A program made the translations under genes and the position numbers. The notes beneath the pieces are model-generated. The model saw only the letters and a program-made list of their open reading frames with translations. It was not told the DNA's origin and did no database searches. Of a stretch of 64,000 bases of DNA, positions 42,377 to 50,242 are shown piece by piece (position 1 is the first letter of the stretch; each line of letters opens with the position of its first letter). The stretch lies in the NCBI GenBank assembly GCA_038749595.1, contig JBCDHW010000005.1:186001-250000 (forward strand), written 5' to 3'. The stretch comes from Parvularcula sp038749595 (lineage in GTDB: Bacteria; Pseudomonadota; Alphaproteobacteria; Caulobacterales; Parvularculaceae).

Positions 42377-45088
42377 ATGAAGGTATCAACGACACTGCGC
42401 ACCGCGACGGCGGCCCTTTTGCTGGTGGCGGCTTGCGCACCGGCTGGCGGCGGAGGCGATGGCGGCGGGTCAGGGCCTGTCAGCCCGCCCCCTCCACCAC
42501 CACCTCCTCCTCCTCCGCCTCCGCCGCCGCCTCCACCGCCGCCGCCTCCCCCTCCTCCGTCGGGGACGACACTGCAGGTGCAGGTGCTGGCGGACCCGGC
42601 CCTGGCGCTGGACAGCGACATCAACGACAACAACGCGCCGCCGGTGCGGAACAATTCGCTGAACACGGCGCAGACGATCACCAGTGAGACCGAGGTTCGC
42701 GGCTACATCACCCGAGGCCCGACGTTCCAAGCGTCTGACAACTTTCAGAGCACGGATGACCGCGAAGACATTTACGAAGCGACGCTGACCTCAGGCCAAG
42801 TGATCTCGCTGAACATCGCAGACTTCTCTCCCCAGACGGCGGATCAGCTCGACCTTGATCTCTTCCTCCTCGACGAGAACGGTGATGTCGTCAGTTCGTC
42901 AATCGAATTCTCTGCGAAGATTGAGCAGATTACGGTGACTACGGATGGAAATTATTTCATCGTCGCCGACGCGTTCGCGGGCGGTTCAAACTACAGCCTG
43001 ACGATCTCTGATGGGGCGAGTACGACGCCGCAAGCACCTGGCCAGGTGAATATCGCGTCGATGGCGCCGCAGCAGGTGGTGACGCTGGCGAAGGGCGCGG
43101 AGGAAGCGTCGGGGCTGCTCCAAGCGTTGAACGCGGAAGGACGCGGCCAGGCTCAGTTTGATGACGTCCCGACCATCGGTACACGTTATATTGCTTCGGG
43201 CGAGATTGCGGAAGCGGAGAGCGGGCCCCTCTCGCTCTCTTTCCCGCAGCGAAGCCTTGGGATCAGCCGGGATGGTCCGGCGGATGCGGATTATCGCGCG
43301 AAACTGGCGCTGCTGCAGCACATCAAGGTCACCAACCAGAAGGCGAAAGCGCAGGTCGTGCGGCCTGTGCATTATCCCGAGTTCCACGCGGGTCCGCCGC
43401 CGGATGCGGATTTGCAGTGGAACCTTCCCGCGGTTGAGTGGGAGGAAGCACTGACGGCAGTGGAGGCGGATAATCCGAACCCGTCGCGACCGCTGATCGC
43501 CATCCTCGACAGCGGCGTCTTGACCGCGCACCCGAAAGTGGCGCCGATCTTAGTCGACCAACGCGACTTCGTGCCGTCCTTTATCGACGGCGACGGTTTT
43601 GATGCTGAAGCCGAAGAAGACGTTGTCGTTAACGAAGCAAACCCAGACGAGTGCTTTGACTTTCACGGGACGCACGTGGCGACGATCGCGACGGCGCCGC
43701 TGGATGGCGGGGTGATCGGTGGGCGGACGATGGTTGGCGCGCTGCCGTATGCTGATCTTATGATGATCAAGCTTGGCTATAACCGCGATCCGCAGTGTCG
43801 GCTGATCGTCGGTGATGTACCCGGAGCAATTCGCTACGCAGCAGGTCTCCCCAACAGCTCCGGCGTCTTGCCGGCGCGCCGTGCCGACGTGATCAACATG
43901 TCGTTCGGCGGACCGGGTCAAAACCCCGCAACCCGCGCGGCGATTGAGGAAGCGGTGGCGGCCGGAGTCATTGTCGTGGCATCGGCGGGCAATGAGGGCG
44001 ACGAAGGCGGCGTGCCGCCGATCAACTTCCCCGCGGCATACGACGACGTGTTCTCCGTCGCTGCGACGGACATCAACAACGAGCGCGCGCCCTACAGTTC
44101 ATTCTATCCGCAAGTTGAGATCGCAGCGCCCGGCGGCGATGGCCGATTTGATCAGAACAATGACGGCTTAGCCGACGCGGTTGTCGGCGGTGTTGGGCGC
44201 CTCAACGATGCCGAGACCGCTTTCGAACCGCGGTACGCGCTTTATCAGGGTACGTCGATGGCTGCGCCGCATGTGGCCGCGGGCTTTGCACTGATGAAAT
44301 CGATCTACCCGGAGCTGACGACCGCGGAAGCCCGCCGTTTGCTCGAGGAGGGGCTGCTGACGACCGACATTGATGCACCGGGCCGTGACAACAATACCGG
44401 TTTTGGTCTGGTGTCGTTCCGCAAGATGGCGGAAGCGGCCATTATGCTGCGCGATGAAGGGCTGAACCTCCCGCCCGATTTTCGCATTGATCCGGCTACG
44501 GTCAATCTGGGCAATATCAACGACACCGCGCGCTTGCAGATCAGCCGTTCGGGGATGCCCGACTTCACGATCGATACCCTGACCTTTACCGGCATGGGCC
44601 TCGATGCGACGCAGTTGCTGGCGCCTGTGGCGGTGGAGGTCGACGCCGACGGGTTTGGCTCTTACGATGTGGCAATTGACCGGCAAAACATTCAGCCTGG
44701 GGAGTATGTGGCTGAAGTGTCGATCACGGCGAGCAATGGCGAAACGAAGAAGGTCCCGGTCACCTTCGCCATCCCCGACGCAAGTTTAGAGGCGGAAACG
44801 GGGCCTGCACTGTTCATCCTCGAGCGCTTCGAGAATGGCGTGTTCAGCGAAGCGCGTATCTTTACGAACACGGAAGGTGCGGGTGCTGAATTTGAGCTCG
44901 AGAACCTGGCGGACGGGTCGTACCGCCTCATCTTCGCCACGGACATGGACAATGACGGCGGGATCTGCGACCCCGGCGAGCTGGGCGGCAGTTTCCCGGG
45001 AGGTGCTTGTGACGCAACCGACGTGTTCACGCTCCCAGAAGACGAAGACATTGTTATTGAAGCCATTCTTGCCCGTTTGCCGGAGTAA
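42377..45088 (+). CDS. S8 subtilisin-like protease lipoprotein with a 25-proline linker
   Basis: 903 residues from the ATG at 42377 (a GTG at 42374 is in frame). The signal peptide ends LVAAC, a lipobox. A Gly/Ser tract and exactly 25 consecutive prolines (42485-42559) lead to a PPC-type beta domain (about 95-215). The S8 domain follows, with catalytic Asp in AILDSGVL (about 377), His in DFHGTHVA (about 429), oxyanion Asn in ASAGNEG, and Ser in QGTSMAAPHVAAG (about 626). The C-terminus has Ig-like segments and a calcium-loop-like DMDNDGGICDPGE. It sits at the outer membrane or surface and needs EF-P for the proline run (family knowledge). Confidence 0.93.
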   Translation: MKVSTTLRTATAALLLVAACAPAGGGGDGGGSGPVSPPPPPPPPPPPPPPPPPPPPPPPPPSGTTLQVQVLADPALALDSDINDNNAPPVRNNSLNTAQTITSETEVRGYITRGPTFQASDNFQSTDDREDIYEATLTSGQVISLNIADFSPQTADQLDLDLFLLDENGDVVSSSIEFSAKIEQITVTTDGNYFIVADAFAGGSNYSLTISDGASTTPQAPGQVNIASMAPQQVVTLAKGAEEASGLLQALNAEGRGQAQFDDVPTIGTRYIASGEIAEAESGPLSLSFPQRSLGISRDGPADADYRAKLALLQHIKVTNQKAKAQVVRPVHYPEFHAGPPPDADLQWNLPAVEWEEALTAVEADNPNPSRPLIAILDSGVLTAHPKVAPILVDQRDFVPSFIDGDGFDAEAEEDVVVNEANPDECFDFHGTHVATIATAPLDGGVIGGRTMVGALPYADLMMIKLGYNRDPQCRLIVGDVPGAIRYAAGLPNSSGVLPARRADVINMSFGGPGQNPATRAAIEEAVAAGVIVVASAGNEGDEGGVPPINFPAAYDDVFSVAATDINNERAPYSSFYPQVEIAAPGGDGRFDQNNDGLADAVVGGVGRLNDAETAFEPRYALYQGTSMAAPHVAAGFALMKSIYPELTTAEARRLLEEGLLTTDIDAPGRDNNTGFGLVSFRKMAEAAIMLRDEGLNLPPDFRIDPATVNLGNINDTARLQISRSGMPDFTIDTLTFTGMGLDATQLLAPVAVEVDADGFGSYDVAIDRQNIQPGEYVAEVSITASNGETKKVPVTFAIPDASLEAETGPALFILERFENGVFSEARIFTNTEGAGAEFELENLADGSYRLIFATDMDNDGGICDPGELGGSFPGGACDATDVFTLPEDEDIVIEAILARLPE

Positions 45089-45104
45089 ACGGGCATACGG
45101 ACGA

Positions 45105-45668
45105 ATGGCTCGGGCGTGCGGGTTCCGGCCTCTCGCTGCCGCCGCGATTGTGTTGCTCGCGGCCTGCGACGGTGGGCGCGAAGTGCCGCCGCCGACCCAA
45201 GATATTCAGTTCCCGGTTGATCCGGCGAAGCTGAAAGAGGCTGCTGCACGGGCCGCTGATCAGCCAGCGGAGGATCCCTTCGCGTTGGATGATCCGCAGA
45301 CGTGCCTTGCGATGGTGATGTATCATGAAGCCCGCGGCGAAGGGGAACTGGCCATGGTGGCGGTCGGTCAAGTGGTCATCAACCGGGTCGACCATCGCCG
45401 CTTCCCTAGCTCGGTCTGCGGCGTCGTCCGGCAGGGCGGTGAGACCGCGCCGTGCCAATTCAGCTGGTGGTGCGATGGCCGTTCTGATCTGCCGCGCGAA
45501 GAAAGTGCTTGGGAGAACGCGCGTGATCTCGCCGCACGGGTGCTGGCAGGCTCAGAGCCTGATCCGACGGGGGGTGCGACGTATTTTTACTCCGGCCCCG
45601 ACCCCTATTGGGCGGCCAGTTTTACGGAAACTACACGCATCGGTGGCCACATTTTCATGGTTGAGTAA
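45105..45668 (+). CDS. Cell wall hydrolase, SleB/CwlJ type, lipoprotein
   Basis: 187 residues from the ATG at 45105. The signal peptide ends LLAAC, a lipobox. The SleB domain shows the usual pattern: LAMVMYHEARGEGELAMVAVGQVVINRVDHRRFPSSVCGVVRQ with the catalytic Glu in YHEARGE, then CQFSWWCDG, then WENARDLAARVLAG and ATYFY. It is a murein lytic transglycosylase or amidase in the periplasm. It starts 16 bases after the protease stop, so the two lipoproteins are likely co-transcribed. Confidence 0.92.
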   Translation: MARACGFRPLAAAAIVLLAACDGGREVPPPTQDIQFPVDPAKLKEAAARAADQPAEDPFALDDPQTCLAMVMYHEARGEGELAMVAVGQVVINRVDHRRFPSSVCGVVRQGGETAPCQFSWWCDGRSDLPREESAWENARDLAARVLAGSEPDPTGGATYFYSGPDPYWAASFTETTRIGGHIFMVE

Positions 45669-45743
45669 CCCTATTCTTCTTTAGGTTGTCCTCGCGGCGC
45701 GACACATTTCTGCGCGTCGATCTGGTTGTGGAGGACGAACCCC

Positions 45744-46487
45744 ATGAAGACCCCATCTCTGCTCGCCCTGGCGGTGAGCGTTTCAGCTTTTGCCCTAAGC
45801 CCTGCCCAGGCCAGCAATGTGATCGCTGGCGAAGACTTCGAAGGCACCGTCGCGTTCTCAAGCGTCTTTTCCGATGCTTATGGCACCGGCGCGACAAGCC
45901 CGTCGGATCCTGGCGACTCGCCGGACCTCTTCGGTGTACTGAACGATGATGGCTCCGATGCGGAGAACAGCATCGACCAGGACGGCGCGAGCAACGCCAC
46001 GAACTATTTCTTCGTTGAAGATGCTGATGGGCGCTTGGATGTCTTTTTCGACAGCCTACAGAACATCGATACGGCGCGGTTTCGTCAGCTTACGCTCGAC
46101 TTTGACCTCGCCACCGGCGGCGATTTTGAGAACGACGACGCGTTTGGTCTCATCATCAACGGCAACCTGGTCTCCACAACGCCCGGCAATTCTCTTCAAT
46201 TTCAATCGGATGGCACCTTCCGTGAAGGGAGACCAGGCTTTCCGGACGGAATCACCGGCGGGTTCGTTTCGGTGAGCGATTTGCTGGGAAGCGCGATCGA
46301 TCTTTCGGTTTTCGACGGCCAAGCGATCTCGATCGGCTTTGCGTTCCAGACCAACTCGAACGGCGAAGACATCGCCATCGACAACATCCGGTTGACCGGA
46401 ACGGCTGTGCCAATCCCCGGCGCAGCCCTCCTCTTCGGCGGAGCTTTGGCCGCAGGGACAGCCCGGCGGTTCGTCGGTAAGGCTTAA
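45744..46487 (+). CDS. Exported protein with VPxPA-type C-terminal sorting signal
   Basis: 247 residues from the ATG at 45744 (GGAGGACG upstream). The signal peptide is MKTPSLLALAVSVSAFALSPAQA. The core resembles a lectin/jellyroll-like beta domain (FRQLTLDFDLATGGDFENDDAFGLIINGNLV ... ISIGFAFQTNSNGEDIAIDNIRLTG). The tail VPIPGAALLFGGALAAGTARRFVGKA is the sorting signal. It is the third such protein here; the jellyroll pattern suggests carbohydrate binding, which is inference. A strong terminator follows. Confidence 0.83.
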   Translation: MKTPSLLALAVSVSAFALSPAQASNVIAGEDFEGTVAFSSVFSDAYGTGATSPSDPGDSPDLFGVLNDDGSDAENSIDQDGASNATNYFFVEDADGRLDVFFDSLQNIDTARFRQLTLDFDLATGGDFENDDAFGLIINGNLVSTTPGNSLQFQSDGTFREGRPGFPDGITGGFVSVSDLLGSAIDLSVFDGQAISIGFAFQTNSNGEDIAIDNIRLTGTAVPIPGAALLFGGALAAGTARRFVGKA

Positions 46488-46538
46488 CGCGAAGAACGGA
46501 TCGCGGCCTGACCCCGCCCCGTTGTACACACTTCAGGA

Positions 46539-46571
46539 GACGGGCTGCCCGCGAGGGCGGCCCGTTTTTTG
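46539..46571 (+). terminator. Rho-independent terminator
   Basis: The stem ACGGGCTGCCC...GGGCGGCCCGT with a GCGA loop is followed by TTTTTTG, 50 bases after the sorted-protein gene. Confidence 0.9.
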
Positions 46572-46678
46572 TGGGGTTTTGTGTGCGCTACCGGCTTTTA
46601 GCCTATTTGAGCGCTTGTTGCGTGCGCTACCGGCCCTTGGCGTCGATGAGCGTGGGGAAGGTAACGCGAGGCCAAAAA

Positions 46679-46791
46679 CCTCTCCCTTGGGAGAGGTCCA
46701 AATCTGCGATTTGGGGTGAGGCCTCCAAAGCTCCGCCCCCAGAACACCCTCACGCGAAATCAACAGATTTCGATCTCTCCCAAGGGAGAGA
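46679..46791. repeat. Second palindromic repeat family, single copy
   Basis: The arms CTCTCCCTTGGGAGAGG on the left and CTCTCCCAAGGGAGAGA on the right are inverted copies, each itself a hairpin. Inside them are AATCTGCGATTTGGGGTGAGG and its mirrored partner ACACCCTCACGCGAAATCAACAGATTT. Similar words occur between genes in other Alphaproteobacteria, from memory. Only this copy is seen in the window. Confidence 0.78.
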
Positions 46792-46807
46792 TGGGCGCTA
46801 AGCCATC

Positions 46808-46936
46808 CGTCATCCCGGAAGCGGCAAAGCCGCTATCCGGGACCCATGGACCAAGCGCTCCGCTCTATCCAGCGTGTACGGACGGCCTCATCAGACCCTG
46901 GGTCCCGGATAAGCCTCCGGCTTTCCGGGATGACGG
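46808..46936. repeat. Palindromic intergenic repeat, copy 4
   Basis: It has the same arms as the three copies at 960-2322 (CGTCATCCCGGA ... TCCGGGATGACG) and is the most regular member. Each half has its own mini-hairpin (AGCGGCAAAGCCGCT on the left). It lies beside the DUF5677-like gene. Confidence 0.88.
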
Positions 46937-47027
46937 GTGTTGAGTAAGGTAAGTGAGGATCGACCTGCGAAGCGCAGGCCGGAGAAGAGGCTGGGCAAGC
47001 GTGTAGCTAAATGGAGTTGCTATGCCA

Positions 47028-47750
47028 CTATGCTTTCTGAACCGAAGGAACCCACTTATCGTTCGATATATCCACCGCATCTGTAAGACAATCACTCGCC
47101 CCCTGGATGAGCGTTTTGAACTGATCGATCCGAAAATCCCTGTAGAGAACTGCTGAGAGCGGGGCGCTACCATCCTCTTGTTCGAAATGGTGACTTGCAA
47201 TTGTTCTCAAGTTACAGTGCACATCTGAGCATAAAGGGACGTACACCGAGGAGTACAACGACTCCAATCCAGCGAGCCGAAACTTCTCACTTGGCTCGAG
47301 AGGCTTCAAGTTTGGGTTCTGCTTCCTTAACTCTGACAACCGTTTTCCGTTGTCGGACAAAAGGGATTTGGTGCGTTGATCTCTTTTGATCTTGGGCGAT
47401 ACCCGGATCACACCCTCCAATAAATTCTGTGTCCGGACACAATCATCGTACTCAAGCGATATGATTGTTGCGGGGGCAGAGTCTAAAAGCTTGAATTGTG
47501 CGTACGCCTCAAGGAATGACCTGAAGAGCTGGCGAACGCCAGCATTAGCCTCATTTCCCATCAAAACGAGTAATGAACCAGCGAGTTCGATTTGTGAACC
47601 GAAAAAAGCAAACATAGCTCGCTCAGCTGGATCAACAAACCGATACTTGATCCGGAATGCAGTTTGCTGAGCGAGACCGTGGGCTTTTACTAGCGGGCTG
47701 AGCAGTTCAGGCTGCTCACACCTCAATTCACGAACAACATGCTTTGCCAA
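47028..47750 (-). CDS. DUF5677-like hypothetical protein
   Basis: 240 residues from a TTG at 47750, two bases after the nrdB stop, with AGGGG just upstream. Helical, cytosolic. AGVRQLFRSFLEAYAQFKLL followed by a segment with LYSSVYVPLCSDVHCNLRTI resembles DUF5677/HEPN-like proteins (R-l-E----l, s-----H). Base composition is clearly more AT-rich than nrdB and other neighbours. Beside two palindromic repeats, this looks like horizontally acquired cargo. Function unknown; the HEPN-like reading is weak. Confidence 0.6.
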   Translation of the reverse strand: MAKHVVRELRCEQPELLSPLVKAHGLAQQTAFRIKYRFVDPAERAMFAFFGSQIELAGSLLVLMGNEANAGVRQLFRSFLEAYAQFKLLDSAPATIISLEYDDCVRTQNLLEGVIRVSPKIKRDQRTKSLLSDNGKRLSELRKQNPNLKPLEPSEKFRLAGLESLYSSVYVPLCSDVHCNLRTIASHHFEQEDGSAPLSAVLYRDFRIDQFKTLIQGASDCLTDAVDISNDKWVPSVQKA

Positions 47751-47752
47751 CC

Positions 47753-48772
47753 CTACCCCTTCGCCTTATCAAACATAGCCCAGACGCCTTCGGCGCCGTG
47801 CCAGCTGCCTTGGGTGGCGCCTTTGGAGTATTCTGTGGCGCGGGCTTCGAAGAAGTTGGCGTGCTCGACACCGTTGAGCATTTCGCGGAGCCATGGCAGC
47901 GGGTGCTTGGATACTCCGTACACGTGCGGAAGGCCGAGTTGCTCAAGGCGCCAATCGGCGATGTGGCGAATGTACTGCTTGATATCGTCCGGGGTCATGC
48001 CGGGAACATCGCCCATTTCGAAGGCGAGATCGATGAACCGGTCTTCCAAGCCGACCACCGTCTTACAGCAATCGACGATATCGTCCGCCACCGACTTGGT
48101 CAGGCAGTTGGTCTCCGCCGCAAAGGTGTGGAAGAGCTTGATCATCCCCTCGCAGTGGAGGCTCTCATCACGGATCGACCAGGTCACGATCTGGCCCATG
48201 CCCTTCATCTTGTTCTGACGCGGGAAGTTCATCAGCATAGCGAACGATGCGAACAGCTGAAGACCCTCCGTAAACGCACCAAACATGGCCACGGTGCGGG
48301 CGATGTCGGCTTCGTTATCGACGCCGAACTGGCCCATATAGTCGTGTTTGTCGGCCATCTCTTTGTAATCGAGGAAGGCCGAGAATTCCGACTCGGGCAT
48401 GCCGATCGTTTCCAGGAGCAGCGCGTAGGCGGCGACGTGGATCGTCTCAATGTTGGAGAACGCGGCCAGCATCATCTTCACTTCGACGGGTTTGAAGACG
48501 CGGGCATAGCGCTCCATGTAATTGTCGTTCACCTCAACATCGGATTGGGTGAAGAACCGGAAGATCTGTGTCAGGAGGTTCCGCTCGCCGTCGGACAGCG
48601 CACGCGCCCAGTCTTTGCAGTCCTCGCCCAGGGGCACCTCTTCGGGCATCCAGTGGACCTGCTGCTGCTTCTTCCAGAAATCGAACGCCCACGGATAACG
48701 ATGCGGCTTGTAGCCCTTGGACGGGATCATCAAGCCAGGAAGTTGGGGGCCATTTTCTGGGACGTCGAACAT
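47753..48772 (-). CDS. nrdB: Ribonucleotide reductase class I, beta subunit
   Basis: 339 residues from the ATG at 48772 (GGAGAGACC upstream); the open frame reaches 49237 but that part is antisense noise. It carries the diiron-tyrosyl cofactor that starts radical reduction of ribonucleotides. Metal and radical residues are seen in SDVEVNDNYME, SNIETIHVAAYALLLE (Glu, His, radical Tyr), FGAFTEGLQLFASF and SIRDESLHCEG. nrdA is not adjacent. It is controlled by NrdR through two boxes upstream. Confidence 0.97.
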   Translation of the reverse strand: MFDVPENGPQLPGLMIPSKGYKPHRYPWAFDFWKKQQQVHWMPEEVPLGEDCKDWARALSDGERNLLTQIFRFFTQSDVEVNDNYMERYARVFKPVEVKMMLAAFSNIETIHVAAYALLLETIGMPESEFSAFLDYKEMADKHDYMGQFGVDNEADIARTVAMFGAFTEGLQLFASFAMLMNFPRQNKMKGMGQIVTWSIRDESLHCEGMIKLFHTFAAETNCLTKSVADDIVDCCKTVVGLEDRFIDLAFEMGDVPGMTPDDIKQYIRHIADWRLEQLGLPHVYGVSKHPLPWLREMLNGVEHANFFEARATEYSKGATQGSWHGAEGVWAMFDKAKG

Positions 48773-48840
48773 AGGTCTCTCCGGGACGCGAAAGGTGCTG
48801 CCCCGACTTCGTGGGGCGATTCTGCTTTCTTGGGGTTTGG

Positions 48841-48855
48841 TTAACGATGTCTTAG
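48841..48855 (-). promoter_or_regulatory. Candidate CtrA-type site in the nrdB leader
   Basis: TTAACGATGTCTTAG matches seven of eight positions of TTAA-N7-TTAA, 68 bases upstream of the nrdB ATG and two bases from the first NrdR box. In the CtrA reading it would tie dNTP supply to the cell cycle. Confidence 0.4.
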
Positions 48856-48857
48856 GC

Positions 48858-48873
48858 ACACGATATCTTGTGT
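48858..48873 (-). promoter_or_regulatory. NrdR box 1
   Basis: ACACGATATCTTGTGT is a near-perfect NrdR palindrome (consensus ACAC-ATAT-GTGT form), 86 bases upstream of nrdB. NrdR represses ribonucleotide reductase genes when dATP is high. Confidence 0.9.
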
Positions 48874-48899
48874 GTGAGAACAACGAAACACCTGTTTCT

Positions 48900-48915
48900 C
48901 CACAAGATGAAGTGT
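48900..48915 (-). promoter_or_regulatory. NrdR box 2
   Basis: CCACAAGATGAAGTGT matches most of the same palindrome. It begins 42 bases from box 1, four helical turns, so both can lie on one face of DNA as NrdR requires. Confidence 0.78.
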
Positions 48916-49152
48916 CAGCCTGTCGCAGTAAGGCCTTGCCAGTTGGCCCTGTCGCTCTGTTTGGTCGTGGCGAGAGGGGGTTATTGCCGCTGGTTCGCGC
49001 TGCGCTTGAACGCCGTTCGGACGGTCGCGGAAAAAGGCGCACGTCCAGGCGCCCCGCCCGCTTACAAGATCGCCACCTGATCCCGCAGGCGCAGGTTGCG
49101 CATGGCCGCGCCTGCGCTTTGGCGCTATTCTTGAACAGATGCTGGGCATGGG

Positions 49153-50175
49153 ATGGGTGTGATGTCTTTCGGTGATCACAGTTTGCGCGGCGCTCTTCTG
49201 CTGGCCGCATCGCTTGGCTTCGCATCCGCGCAGGCACCGGTGCTCGACGATCCGACGGCGACGTGGGCGCTCACCTGGGAGAACGATAGCTTTTTTGGCC
49301 TCGACGAGAACTATACGTCGGGGCTTCGCCTATCGTACCTCAGCGGCAATCAGAAACTCGACGCTATGGGGCGTTTTGTGGCCGCGTCGATTCTGAAGCT
49401 CGACACGGACCCGTCTCGGTTGCGGGTGCGCCGTGGTTTTTCCATCGCGCAGGAAATCTATACCCCGCGCACGGTCAACGTGACGACGCCGCTCCCCGAC
49501 GAGCATCCGTATGCCGGCTATCTCTATGGCCGCTTTACCCGCCTGATCGAGCAAGTTGATCGGGTCGATGAAGTGTCCCTGGATGTCGGGATCGTTGGGC
49601 CCTCTGCCTTGGGGCAACAGGCGCAGGATTTCGTCCACAACATCTTCGGGCGTGAGGAATATCTCGGTTGGGATAACCAGATCGACGACACGCCGGCCGT
49701 GAATATCAGCTATGCGCGCCAGCGGCGGGTGGCGCACAGCAAGCGCGATCAAGGCATCGGCTGGGACTGCATCGTCAACGGCGGCTTCAGCTTTGGCACC
49801 GTGGAGACGGCTGTCCGCGGCGGCGCCAATGTGCGCATCGGACAGAACCTGCGCACCAGCTTTGGACCGCCACGGGTCCGGCCCAGCACCGCCGGCTCCG
49901 GCTTCTTTCGCCCGCAGCAAGGGTTGAGTTGGTACGTCTTTGGCGGGGGCGAAGTGAGCGCGCGGGCTCACAACATCTTCCTCGACGGATCACTCTTCCG
50001 TGATGACGACCCCTCGGTGGAGAAACAGGTCGTGATTGCCGACGTACAATCGGGTGCGGCAATCCAACTGGGCCGCACGCAGCTCACCTTCACGTATGTT
50101 GTGCGCACGCAGGAGTTTGCGACCCAGGACGTCAATCAGCAGTTCGGTGCCTTCAGCATCGCGCGGCGTTTCTAA
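49153..50175 (+). CDS. Lipid A deacylase LpxR family outer-membrane protein
   Basis: 340 residues from the ATG at 49153; the ATG at 49162 is an equally plausible start. A signal peptide (LLLAASLGFASA) is followed by a 12-strand barrel of the LpxR/DUF2219 type. The calcium/active-site strand is TWENDSFFGLDENYTSGLRLSYLS, and GYLYGRF, GQQAQDFVHNIFG (catalytic His region) and GWDNQIDDTPAVNISYAR are all family hallmarks. LpxR removes the 3'-acyloxyacyl chain from lipid A at the cell surface. Activity on this organism's lipid A is inferred. Confidence 0.9.
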   Translation: MGVMSFGDHSLRGALLLAASLGFASAQAPVLDDPTATWALTWENDSFFGLDENYTSGLRLSYLSGNQKLDAMGRFVAASILKLDTDPSRLRVRRGFSIAQEIYTPRTVNVTTPLPDEHPYAGYLYGRFTRLIEQVDRVDEVSLDVGIVGPSALGQQAQDFVHNIFGREEYLGWDNQIDDTPAVNISYARQRRVAHSKRDQGIGWDCIVNGGFSFGTVETAVRGGANVRIGQNLRTSFGPPRVRPSTAGSGFFRPQQGLSWYVFGGGEVSARAHNIFLDGSLFRDDDPSVEKQVVIADVQSGAAIQLGRTQLTFTYVVRTQEFATQDVNQQFGAFSIARRF

Positions 50176-50242
50176 GTGATCGTGTAACCCCTGGCCGCTA
50201 TTTGCGAACAACAGACTGTTCACGAGCCACGAGAGCCCCGTC

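Larger units (their letters stand above)
46488..47027. other. Intergenic region rich in repeats, no gene
   Basis: 540 bases: a terminator, a 13-base direct repeat GTGCGCTACCGGC at 46583-46595 and 46622-46634, then two palindromic families side by side (46679-46791 and 46808-46936). The remaining 90 bases before the DUF5677-like gene end show nothing. A typical landing zone for accessory DNA. Confidence 0.7.
48773..49152. promoter_or_regulatory. Regulatory region of nrdB, divergent from the LpxR-like gene
   Basis: 380 bases without a supported gene. It contains two NrdR boxes (48858-48873, 48900-48915) and a TTAA-type motif (48841-48855). The remainder, 48920-49150, shows nothing definite; small open frames there are shadows. 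Confidence 0.75.

Noticed and set aside
42433..42730. Gly-rich and Arg/Leu-rich frames around the proline tract
   Set aside because: They arise from reading the CCN repeat in other frames and on the other strand.
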